Shown piece by piece: positions 19,785-29,624 of a stretch of DNA of 64,000 nucleotides (positions are counted from its first letter, which is position 1; every line of letters starts with the position of its first letter). Origin of the DNA: Anastrepha obliqua. Its lineage: Eukaryota > Arthropoda > Insecta > Diptera > Tephritidae. The stretch lies in NCBI RefSeq assembly GCF_027943255.1, contig NC_072896.1:3100001-3164000 (forward strand), read 5' to 3'. A model generated the notes under the pieces. It was not told the DNA's origin, did not search any database, and saw only the letters and a list, made by a program, of their open reading frames with translations. Both the position numbers and the translations under genes were made by a program.

Positions 19785-21063
19785 GGACTATGAATAAGTT
19801 CGTGCGGTTTTACAACAAATGGCGTAACTTGATTATTATTCCATTGATCCACATTTCCAAACATTCATTGGAGAGCTACTGTCGTAAGGCACAAACGTCA
19901 GTATAAGTTTTTTATTTGAAGCGTAAACAACAATATTTTTACCACACTTGAAAATGTCGAATTTCGTGCCAAATAATGTGTTTTTGCGGGGAATTCTTCT
20001 TCATTATTTTAATATGAAGAAAAAAGCAGCCGAAAGTCATCGTATCTTGGTGGAAGTTTATGGTGAGCATGCTCTAGCTGAGCGAACTTGCCAGAAGTGG
20101 TTTGCACGCTTTAAAAGTGGTGATTTTGGCTTGGAAGACGAAGAACGCGAGGGTGCGCCGCCAAAGTTCATATATACCGAATTGGAGGAATTGCTCGATC
20201 AAGATCCGGCTCAAACGCAAGAAGAGGTTGCAAAAACTTTGGGAGTTGATCAATCAACCATTTCCAAACGTTTAAAAGCCATGGGAATGATCCGAAAGGT
20301 AGGCCATTGGGTGCCGTATGAATTGAAGCCAAGAGACGTTGAACGCCGTTTTATGGCATGCGAACAACTGCTTCAACGGCACAAAAGAAAGGGTTTTTTG
20401 CATCGAATTGTGACTGGCGATGAAAAGTGGGTCCATTACGACAATCCAAAACGTCGGGCAACGTATGGATACCCTGGGCATGCTTCAACATCGACGTCGG
20501 CGCAGAATATTCATGGCCTGAAGGTTATGCTGTGTATCTGGTGGGACCAGCTGGGTGTTGTGTATTATGAGCTACTGAAACCGAATGAAACGATTACGGG
20601 GGATGTCTACCGACGACAATTGATGCGTTTGAGCCGAGCACTGCGAGAAAAACGGCCGCAATACGCCGATAGACACGACAAAGTTATTTTCCAACATGAC
20701 AATTCTCGGCCACATGTTGCACAAGTGGTCAAAACATACTTAGAAACGCTCAAATGGGATGTCCTACCCCACCCGCCGTATAGTCCAGACCTTGCGCCAT
20801 CCGATTACTATCTCTTCCGATCGATGCAACATGGCCTGGCTGACCAGCACTTCCGTAATTACGATGAAGTCAAAAAATGGATCGATTCGTGGATTGCGGC
20901 AAAACCGACCGAATTTTTCACAAAGGGAATCCGTGAATTGCCAGAAAGATGGGAAAAAGTAGTAGTAAGCGATGGACAATACTTTGAATATTAAATTTGT
21001 AACCATTTTACGTCAATAAAGTTTCAAATTTCGAAAAAACCCGCACGAACTTATTCATAGTCC
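19785..21063 (+). mobile_element. Apparently intact mariner, mellifera-like (about 1.28 kb)
   Basis: The ends are a perfect 23-bp inverted repeat, 19785-19807 and 21041-21063, containing ATGAATAAGTTCGTGCGG. Inside this lie TA dinucleotides at 19789-19790 and 21058-21059, so the element proper may instead be 19791-21057 with a TA duplication. One uninterrupted transposase gene and an AATAAA (near 21014-21019) lie between the ends. The identical repeats and open gene suggest a young copy. It sits beside the decayed Tigger relic, perhaps inserted within its original span. Confidence 0.9.
19954..20994 (+). CDS. Mariner transposase, full length, DD34D
   Basis: A 346-residue protein starting at the ATG at 19954 (MSNFVPNNVFLRG); an upstream in-frame TTG is not a likely start. 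It cuts and pastes the mariner DNA at TA sites in the nucleus. The N-terminus has two helix-turn-helix units, with CQKWFARFKSGDF and LGVDQSTISKRLKAMG. The linker motif is WVPYEL (canonical WVPHEL). The catalytic aspartates are in TGDEKW, QHDNSRPH and YSPDLAPSDYYLF, with 34 residues between the second and third. The C-terminus ends LPERWEKVVVSDGQYFEY, as in complete family members. Length matches the usual 340-350 residues. The sequence resembles the mellifera subfamily. No stop or frameshift was seen. Activity is unproven. Confidence 0.93.
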   Translation: MSNFVPNNVFLRGILLHYFNMKKKAAESHRILVEVYGEHALAERTCQKWFARFKSGDFGLEDEEREGAPPKFIYTELEELLDQDPAQTQEEVAKTLGVDQSTISKRLKAMGMIRKVGHWVPYELKPRDVERRFMACEQLLQRHKRKGFLHRIVTGDEKWVHYDNPKRRATYGYPGHASTSTSAQNIHGLKVMLCIWWDQLGVVYYELLKPNETITGDVYRRQLMRLSRALREKRPQYADRHDKVIFQHDNSRPHVAQVVKTYLETLKWDVLPHPPYSPDLAPSDYYLFRSMQHGLADQHFRNYDEVKKWIDSWIAAKPTEFFTKGIRELPERWEKVVVSDGQYFEY

Positions 21064-21276
21064 ATTACATACAAATATGAATATATTTGTGATGAGCTGT
21101 TTTTTTTAGCTTATTTTTCAAGCTGCTGCTCGCAAAGGCAAATAAATTCTTTCGTCGTTAACCACGAGTTTCTGCATATCTGACATTTGTAAGAATCAGC
21201 GTGACTTAAGCACATTGCTTCGATATGATGAAGGCCGCTGTTTTATAAGCCGCACTATTTCATGCACTGCAATATA
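21064..21276. other. Unassigned spacer, possibly Tigger 3' region
   Basis: Between the intact mariner and the next mariner derivative. It could be residual 3' sequence of the Tigger relic, but I could not find the matching terminal repeat. Confidence 0.3.
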
Positions 21277-21992
21277 ACAGATGGGCTAAAAAGTCCCGTG
21301 CCTATCAAAGACAACACCTCTTTTTTTCTACGTTCAAAATTAGCTTTATTCATCAACGTAGGTTCCATGAAGAACAACGCCACCATTCCACCGCTGCTCT
21401 AACATTTTAATACCATTTTTGTAGAACGACTTATCTGATGCCTCAAAATATGCCTCAGTTTCAGCGATAACTTCTTCATTCGAGCAAAACTTCTTACCGG
21501 CGAGCATTTTTTTGAGGTCTGCCAGTGGTCACTGAGAGCCAATTTTGGCAAATACGGTAGATGTTGGAGCTATTTGAAGCTCAATTCATGCAGTTTGGCC
21601 ATTGTTTTCATTGCTCGCATTTGGACGTCCACTGCGTTGTGCATCATCGGTGTCTGAACGGCCACGTTCGAGGTCAGCAAATCAACATTTTATTGTTGTT
21701 TCTTATGGATTGAAGTCCCCATAACACTTTTAAAGCCATTTCTTCGCTTGAACGGTATTTTTTCCCATCAAGAAGTAGTGGTAAATTAAAACACGAAATT
21801 ATTTTTGATCCTTTGTTTTGAAAATAACAGAAGTAGCGTCGCTCTTAGCACAATAACTCACGAACTTATGAATAGAATATCAAGAAATTTTAACAGCTGC
21901 CAGTTTAAGTTCATTACTAACTGAAAAAGAGGTGAATGCAGTAAAACTAGTGCCATCTATTTGTTAGGCCCGGGTCTTTCCAGCCCATGTGT
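21277..21992 (-). mobile_element. Deleted mariner-family element (716 bp)
   Basis: Inverted ends of about 32 bp flanked by TA. The left reads ACAGATGGGCTAAAAAGTCC from 21277; the right, inward on the minus strand, reads ACACATGGGCTGGAAAGACC from 21992. TA dinucleotides lie at 21275-21276 and 21993-21994. The interior on the minus strand keeps a transposase C-terminus, FYKNGIKMLEQRWNGGVVL (near 21435-21380), then the stop region. The rest is scrambled by deletions and frameshifts, so the element is non-autonomous. The terminal sequence differs from the other mariners in the window, so this is a separate lineage. Confidence 0.75.
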
Positions 21993-21994
21993 TA

Positions 21995-22849
21995 AATTAA
22001 AATTGCATAACTTTAAGTAGTATTTTTAACGCGAGCTCAATACTTGTTTATGACAGTTGGTTAAAGTAGAGTATCTACGAATTCTGATTGATAAATGCTA
22101 TTTTCTAAGTAACACTCGTGTGCACGCTTACAGATATTTGATATTTCTTGTCACCAGCTTCAGTAATAAGACAATCGGGTGATGCATAGTTGACTTGACT
22201 GCACAGCTTTGGAGTGGATGAAGTAACTGATGGATTTTTCTGATAACCAGATATTCTCTAAGATGTATCGCACGTTTTGTTTGGCAAATATTCTGCACTC
22301 AGCGTCGTAATTACTTTTCCAACGACTTGCAACAATGGTCGGGTACTTAAATAATTGGTTCTCTGGTCATTACCTACTTGTGAAGCCGCTGCGTACTTTA
22401 ATCGTGGTTACGGCTTTCTCCGAAGTGTGGTCTCTACAATCCTTCTACCAAAGTCCTACCAGGTCTAATAGTATTCTGTATCAAACATCCCTGCCATCGC
22501 ACAAAAATATTTTAACACTGTATTTGTTAGACCGTATATGGTTTGGGGAATATAAAGGTATTCAGAAAATGAAAGAAAGAGGCAAGATATCGAACAACGA
22601 AGGTGTCAATCCCAATTTACAATTTGATTAATTGTGAGTTGTCTTACCATTTTGTTATTGAAGTAATAAATTAGCTGGCATCGCCGTCAATTAGCATTAC
22701 AGTAAAATCACTTCCTGCAAGAAACTGCAAACATTGGTTTTGGTGCAAATAAACTAAATACCGCAAAATTTAGTTTTTATTGGTCACAAAAATGTTGCAT
22801 ACGCGCACGTGAAACAAATAACAAAATTTTAGTGGTAATTTTTGTTCAC
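21995..22849. other. Unassigned intergenic DNA
   Basis: No gene or repeat was recognised. A 98-codon plus-strand frame at 22335-22631 has no known motif. Confidence 0.35.
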
Positions 22850-23570
22850 AGTGTTTCGGGATATTTTCTGTGTAAACCTCAGCTTCCGGGACTCATCTCG
22901 GTAAATTTCTTGACAGCGAGGAAAACGAAAAAAAAATTATTATATTTTATTGCCTATATTTTTAAATTTTTACTTGACAAAAATACTAGCGCGAGAGTAA
23001 GAGATTGAAATTTTTTTATTTTGTTTAAAATGAATTTGCAAGACTATAAATATAAAATTTAGAGAGTAGCATTCACTCTGATGATTAACATATCAAAAAT
23101 TGAAAATTTCGCAATTTGTTTCAATAAGATTTTTTCAAATTATTTCGGGACTCATATCAACCAATCCCGTAATTTCGGTGCGCACCCAAAGTTAATGGTT
23201 GTAATACGTTGATCGGTGCTGAAAAAATCCGAAATCCTGAACCAGAGTTTACGGGATCCTGGGATGGACATTCTTAACCCCTTGGGCACATTTGACGCCT
23301 GAGACACGTCATGAATTTCTTTGCTCTAGGAGTGGATGACTTGTTTTGTTTTTATTAATTTATTTCGTCTATTAAAAAAATACCGAAAATTACCGAAATA
23401 GACGGATGCCTTAATACATAAATTGGTACTTAAAAATATTGAGTCCCGATCCCGAAATTGGAAAGCGCCGGACTGGTCATTCCTAATGCACACTTACATC
23501 GATTTGTAAAACTACCAAAATCTCGATCCCGAAATGAAAGTGTCGCGGGATCAGCATCCCTACTACATAT
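22850..23570. repeat. Degenerate CGGGATC/CCCGAAAT repeat cluster
   Basis: Short related phrases recur in both orientations: TTTCGGGATATTTTC (22856), TTCCGGGACTCATCTCGG (22886), TTTCGGGACTCATATCAACC (23141), ACGGGATCCTGGGATGG (23251), GAGTCCCGATCCCGAAATTGG (23442, trimmed here) and CTCGATCCCGAAATGAAAG (23521). The spacing is irregular and no coding is seen. I read it as an old fragmented repeat of unknown class. Confidence 0.35.
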
Positions 23571-26500
23571 GTACATATGCATGCAAAGTATATGAGCACC
23601 TCTATGTGCATCCAGCAATGCCCAATCATTGTAATACATTTCATGCCTGGGTATGTTCATTGTGTTTGAAATGTAATTCATTAGGTTACTTGGTTAGGAG
23701 GCAGTCATCAGACACCAAAAACACCAAGTAAACATCCAGCCATTCAGCGAGTTAAGCAGCTATCGGCTGGTGACCAACATTTTCCATAATTGTAAAAAAA
23801 TGTTTCATTGCTTTTATATCTCTGCAAATTACACATACAACTACAGACGTACGAATATAAATGTAGTTTTTTTTCCCAACTGGATTTGCTGTTATTATTG
23901 CATTTCTACAATAATGACTGCAGACGATTACTTGGTTACGGCTGTTGCATGCAACGCACATTAGTAAGAGGCAGCAGACAACAGCAAGCAATTAGTGTGT
24001 GTGCAAGCAGGTATGAATATCGCATGTGTTGTATGCGTGGTTATCAGTCGTCTGTAAAGCAGCCACTATTTCTGCTGCGGCTGCTGCTGCTGCTATCAGT
24101 GCTTACTGCCACTTCATTTGCTACTTGAAGCTGGCCGATGTTGCTGCCATAGGCGCTCGCAAAACACGTTTCGCTCGCTTGCATTAATTTGACGTCTCTG
24201 ATTACCTTCCTTGTTATTATGTCAATGGGTCTTTGGCATCATTTCCATATTTGCCACTTCTACCGCTAGTGGCCAGCAGCTGGCGTCTGGCTGGTGGCAG
24301 CTCAATTGCTTTGATACATCGACTTTGTTTAGTGCAATTTTTGTTAGCTTTTCACTTTTGCTTTCTTCTCAATAGATGACCGCATAGCTGGTGCTCTTAA
24401 CGCTCGCTTTAACATTCCGTTATTCATATAAATGCACGTATGTATGCACATATATAAATTGCTGGCATCATCATACAACAACAACTTCATCAGCTTCGTG
24501 GCCAATACTGCTTTCGCTCCACACAAATTTTGCATCGTCGAATAACTTGTCAGTTCCCGCATAAAAGTTTGCTGTTTGCTTTTGACCATCGCATCCGCTA
24601 TGCAACAATTGTTGCTACCACTTAAATCACTTTGATTGTGTTTGTTACTTTTGTTGGTTTTGTGGCCATTACTGGTGTGTTGCAATCTGCTTGTTTGTTT
24701 GCATTTTTTCACATCTACCTACGCAAGCTGTGCTCTCTGCGGAGGCCATTATTGCCATTTTCAGTGTGTAGCGCCGTACAGTGGGCGCATATGGTGAAGT
24801 TGCAAATTATGCCCCATTACATTTATTTATTTTATCTTATTTTATTTAAGTCCAACATACAACCAGAGGTTATTTTTACAATAATTGACATATTTAGCAG
24901 ATATATTTAAATCTTAAATAAAAGAGTAAGAAAATAGTTTAAAGGAACATTATTTATAATAAAATTAAAATTAGAAATAAATATTGAATGCACTATTATG
25001 AAGCTACATCAACCCACAGTGTACACAGTGAGCCAGCCGTTGACGATATGCTTATTTGACAATTTGCATGTGAAGTGATTTATATGTGTTAACAGTTTGC
25101 CTCCATTAACCCAGAGAAAGCAAAAGAGTACCTAAGAATTTCCTATGACATTTCAATTAAAATTTTGTATTGCGTTTGCTTCAAAACTTTATTCAAACAC
25201 TTGATTCGAAGAAGAATCCTTTGCTCACTGCATACACGGTGCCTCAGCCTTCAATATTTCATTATAAAAATTCGTTAAATTTCTTCTCTCCGGTATTTGT
25301 TTGAATTTCTCACCTTTTTCAAAACAAATTCTGCTTCGCTTCATCTCTTACCATTTTTCTCTACAACTCGGCGCTTGAGTGCCCACTGTGCACGTGTTAG
25401 TTTTGGCAAGTTGGCTTATTTTGCTTTTTTCCCTTCATGTTGTACATCTGGTTCCAATACATTTCTCGCTTTGACATCTTGCCAAACATAATTTGAAAAT
25501 TTTCTTTTTACTCGCTATTTTTCTGCTTTCAGCGCAACTGGCGCAACAGCTAGCCAGCCAGTTAGTCTGCCACAGAGTTGGGATAATTTACTTTACGGCG
25601 GGAGTTTGCTTGTTTTAAGACCAATATCAGCTATAAGCTGTTATTCCAAAATGCAACTGTACACGAATCGCAAGCTACAGCTACAAATAAAATAAATTGT
25701 TTTGCCGCTATTGTAAACAGCTGATTATGTCATTCAACGCTGACTGTACGTACGAGTAAACATAGTCAGTTATGCATATACTTACGTACATACGTACATA
25801 TGTATATAGACAATCAGCTTCCAATATCAGCGTGCGTCACTTCTTTTCTCCGCTTTCCCTTCGCCTCACTGTCCATAAGATACGCTTTACCTTATTATAG
25901 CATCTCATAATTTCCTCTTTTGGTTTGCATTGCATTGCTCGACATTACAAAGCAATTGTATTTGTGCGAGTATTTGCACTGAATTGCTCGTGCGCGTCTG
26001 ATACATTTATTACGATTTTATGCTATCGCACATTCGAGCGGCTCAAACTTATAAACTATTGTTTTAGTTAAGCAATATACGAGCATCGCCTGGCTTCCCG
26101 GCTGTTGTCAGTGAATGTGAGATAACTCAGAGTGGTTTTTTTCGACTTTGGCTTGCCTCCACTGCGACTCACTACTCCACTTTCCTACTGCTCCACTTAC
26201 CATGTGTTTACTTCCTTGATTTAATTATGAAATCACAGGATAAATCTCGTTGAATAATAGTGGTATAAAATAAGTGAGTGTTGTTGTTGTATTGGTGTCA
26301 ACTAATTGACTGGCGATTAAATTTTCATTACATGGTTTTATGATGCTTATGTAAACAGTAACTGATTAATAATATGCAGTTAAATAATTATAGAGCCAAA
26401 CATAAAATATTTATTATTTTCTTATGTGCCAGTGAGGTTATTTTTTACTTTACCAACACACCTACGCAGCCGTAGGAAACTAAAGGCTTTCAAATATTTT

Positions 26501-26922
26501 TTCAATTAACTAGTTTTATTATTTGTGAATGCGATCTGTTAAAAATGAGAGTAGCTGGAGGAGATATTAAATTTGGGCGAGGAGTGCCACTTTGCTGCTA
26601 AACTTAAAGGCATTTTCTACAGGCGATGCTGCGATTAGATGCAATGTGAGCTGTGTTCGGTCGCTAATAGGAGAATACAATTCTATCAAAAAGTTTTAAG
26701 GCCACCTCGTGCCGAAATTAAGCGACTGATATGACGAGCTTGCTTAAAGTAAGGACAGATCGACTTCTCAGCCTGATAAATAAAAACTGCGATGTAAATA
26801 TTTAATAGAACAGCCACCGATGCTCCAATCGTTCAATACGGAATTGACATGCCTTGCTGGACCATCACGGAATATGTGTAGCAATGGTGTACCTAAAAAG
26901 CAATAACGCTGCAGAAGATGAC
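23571..26922. other. Unassigned intergenic DNA
   Basis: No gene is supported. There is a GCT-type triplet tract near 24073-24092 and TACGTACATA-type repeats near 25745-25805. Several short open frames on both strands lack motifs. A stretch near 26560-26920 is less AT-biased but not recognised. It could contain regulatory DNA of a distant gene, with no direct evidence. Confidence 0.4.
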
Positions 26923-27427
26923 GTACAGAGTGATCCAATAAGACCGCATGTTTTATTTTACAAATAAAATAAAATGTATCGAAATAATTTTCTTTATCTT
27001 TTTATTTTTTCGCGGCTATGGCAATTAGGTATGAGACACAATATCCATTAAATATCCACCACGGCTCCTCTGCTCATTTTATGACACACGTTGGGCCTGT
27101 ATAGCATCTATAATTGGTTTCGTTTTTCAGCCGTGGAATCATTTGAGGCATATTGGCGTAACGATAATTTTCACTTATCTCCAGAAGAAGTAGTTCAGTA
27201 ATGCCAAATCGCAAGATTCCGGCGAACATTTCGTCGTTTTGTGAGACAATACATCCAGGGAACTTTGTTGTTCATTGTGTGGGCATAATTTTTTTTTGAG
27301 TGACATTAGATTTTCGGCACTTAGATGAAAGTGCGCCTCGTCTCTCTTCTTGATTGAAGTACGACCAGTTTCAAAAATGTTTGGATCACTTTTACGCGTT
27401 GCTCAATTGATTATCGCTCCATGACTA
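26923..27427 (-). pseudogene. DD41D (rosa-like) mariner relic, interrupted by a SINE
   Basis: On the minus strand the start region lies at 27422 (ATG) and reads SIEQRVKVIQTF after an in-frame stop, the usual N-terminus of DUF4817-type transposases. An internal deletion joins this to the catalytic end. There, near 27220-27170, the frame reads ESCDLALLNYFFW: the third catalytic aspartate of the family pattern (DYFLW) is asparagine. A C-terminal RSRGGYLMDIVSHT follows near 27060. The right terminal repeat is marked by CAGAGTGATCC at 26925. Several stops show it is dead. The SINE at 27428-27750 has split its 5' side, which may continue past 27764. Confidence 0.65.
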
Positions 27428-27750
27428 TAGACACATATATATGTATAATTGGCGCGTACACCCTTTTTGGGGGTTTGGTCGAGCTCTTCCTTCTATTTGT
27501 GGTGTGCGTCTTGATGTTGTTCCACAAATGGAGGGACCTACAGTTTCAAGCCGACTCCAAACGGCAGATATTTTTATGAGGAGCTTTTTCATGGCAGACA
27601 TACAATCGGAGGTTTGCCATTGCCTACCGAGGGGCGATCGCTATTAGAAAAATGTTTTTCTTAATTTTGGTGTTTCACCGAGAATCGAACCTACGTTCTC
27701 TCTGTGAATTCAGAATGTTAGTCACGCACCAACCCATTCGGCTGCGGCGG
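27428..27750 (-). repeat. tRNA-derived SINE, copy B, with 14-bp target duplication
   Basis: Oriented on the minus strand: the tRNA-like head is at the right end (near 27750) with an A-box-like GCAGCCGAATGGG and a B-box-like GGTTCGATTCTC near 27690. The body has the TTTTTCTAATAGCGATCGCC and CCTCCATTTGTGGAACAA landmarks, and the tail has GTACGCGCCAATTATAC followed by TATA repeats. It is flanked by TCGCTCCATGACTA (27414-27427) and TCGCTCTATGACTA (27751-27764), a 14-bp target duplication with one mismatch. Such duplications indicate LINE-driven insertion. It inserted into the start of the DD41D relic. Confidence 0.8.
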
Positions 27751-27764
27751 TCGCTCTATGACTA

Positions 27765-28136
27765 AGTCTGGCAAGTAATAGCTGTCAGAGCCTTTAGCCC
27801 CTTTGAAATAATAAAAATAAAATTAACATTTCAAAGATCTGGGATTTCAGAGCGATGAATCACCTGATACCATCAACTCTACCAAAGCCATCAAATATGG
27901 CGGCGAAACTTTAATGAGAACTGAGAGTCTTAAACTTACACTCTCCAAAGGAAATCAAATTAACTTGAATCGTAATCTTTTAAATCTGACTCCTTTTGCT
28001 CCATCCAATAATACCACCGAAAACAGGTTTTCCAATCCTCGTAAGCGCCTATTTTGCTTGCTATATGTGAGCCATAAAAAAAAAGTACTTTGAGCTTATT
28101 TTCTTGACCGAAAATCTACTTTAGCACTCGTGTTTT
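27765..28136. other. Unassigned DNA, possibly 5' flank of the DD41D relic
   Basis: Begins as a continuation of the target interrupted by the SINE. No further coding or terminal repeat was recognised. Confidence 0.35.
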
Positions 28137-28560
28137 ATGAGAAATTTGGAAAATCTGTTTTTATTCCCTATTTTTGCCATCGCCGATGGCGTTTGGCACA
28201 TTCTTTCTAAAATAAGGAAAAATGCCAATGAGGCAGCCTCATATCGTCCAATCTCACTACTCGTGCTGACGATACAACTTTTTGGGAAATTATATGCTCC
28301 ACGCCCAAAAGGAATGATATCGCTCAAACAATTAATACCAACACATCAATTTGGGTTCAGAGAAAAATATTCTATGATGTACCTGTTCATAGAAGAAGCT
28401 CTAGAGCAAACATCTGCTGCGCGATTTTTCTATATGTAGCATAGACGTTCGATAAAGTCTGGCATGAGGGACTAATCTACAGCCTCAAAATACTACTTGC
28501 AATGGCGCTTACTGAATTACAGGCCTTTTACCGTAGATACCTGTGAAATGAGACTCTCTG
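28137..28560 (+). pseudogene. Jockey-clade LINE reverse transcriptase fragment
   Basis: The plus-strand frame reads ASYRPISLLVLTIQLFGKLY, then LIPTHQFGFREKYSMM and a FIEEALEQ stretch. These are the first conserved RT blocks of jockey-type LINEs (SYRPISLL, then HQFGFR). A stop follows at 28437, then a degraded HRRSI-SGM-D stretch corresponding to the LDI-AFD-VWH region. The catalytic YADD block is not present. The endonuclease part is missing as well. The fragment is too short and broken to function. Confidence 0.7.
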
Positions 28561-28599
28561 TTTTCAATTTCAAATATTTCATGTTATTAATAAAAAATG

Positions 28600-29624
28600 G
28601 TTACAAATTTAATCTGCAAAATAATAACCATCGCTAGCGACACATTTTTCCCATCCCTCAGGCAATTTGTGGATGCCGCGCCAAAAAAATTGCCCGTCTT
28701 TGGCCGCAAAGCAATCATCGAGCCATTTTTTGGCTTCTTCGTGAGAATTGGAGCGCTCCTCGGAAAGTGCGTGGCCAATCGATGCAAACAAATGATAATC
28801 GGAAGGCGCCAAGTCCGATGAGTAAGCCGCATGCAGCAGCGGTTCCCAATCGTACGTCTCCACCAATTCCCGGGCCGCTCTTGTTCGATGTGGTGGTGCA
28901 TTGCCATCAAGAAAAATTACTTTGTGACGCCGATCGGCATATTCTGGGCGTTTTCGGTGTATAGCGCTGTTCAAATCGGCCAATTGCCGTTGGTAGCGTC
29001 CACCGTCAACTGTTTCACCTGGTTCTAATAGCTTCTACCAAATCATACCACGCTGATCCCAGAAAACACACAGCATTGCCTTGCGGCCGAAGCGATTTGG
29101 TTTGGTCGTTGTTTTTGGCTTGTGGCCGGGCGGACCATACGATCGTTTACGCTTGGAATTGGAGAAATACACCCATTAACAATTCGATGCAAAGAATACT
29201 TCCTTTTGAACCGGGAAAGCAGCATTTCACAAGTGGTCTTGCTGCCTTTCAGTCAGTTCATGCGGCAACCATCTTCCGACCTTTAAAATCATGCCCATGC
29301 TTTTCAAACGTTTGGAAATGGTTTTTTGGGTCACTCCCAACTGCTCTGCCATCATTTCGTGCGTTTGACCATCTTCGTCCTATCTTCGACTATCTTCGTC
29401 CAACAATGCTTGCAATTCGGCGTCCTCAAACTTTTTCGGTGGCCGGCCACGTTCCTCGTTCTCCACGCTAAAATCACCACTTCGGAATTTTTCAAACCAC
29501 CTGAAGCACTGTGCTCTACTTAGAGCAAGTTTCTATAAGCATTTCGAGAAGGGTTTTTCTTTAATTGATAACAGAAAATCAACGATGTCCGCAAATCGTA
29601 GTTTGAAGGCACGAAATTCGACAT
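28600..29624 (-). pseudogene. Mauritiana-like mariner transposase pseudogene
   Basis: The reading starts at the ATG at 29624 (MSNFVPSNYDLRTSLIFCYQ) and covers the whole length of a mariner transposase in pieces. The parts are FEKFRSGDFSVENEERGRPP (near 29490), a helix-turn-helix with QLGVTQKTISKRLKSMGM, LFKVGRW-type linker remnants, CVFWDQRGMIW and KLLEPGETVDGGRYQRQL. A clean C-terminal frame runs from 28983 to 28609 and ends SDGYYFAD. Several frameshifts break it. The second catalytic motif reads FLDGNAPPH instead of FLHDNAPSH, so the aspartate is displaced or lost. The third is SSDLAPSDYHLF. Its sequence is closest to Mos1-type elements. Confidence 0.8.

Noticed and set aside
23430..24910. 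Multiple short frames (60-120 codons) on both strands
   Set aside because: No motif or splice support; frames overlap on opposite strands at equal length.
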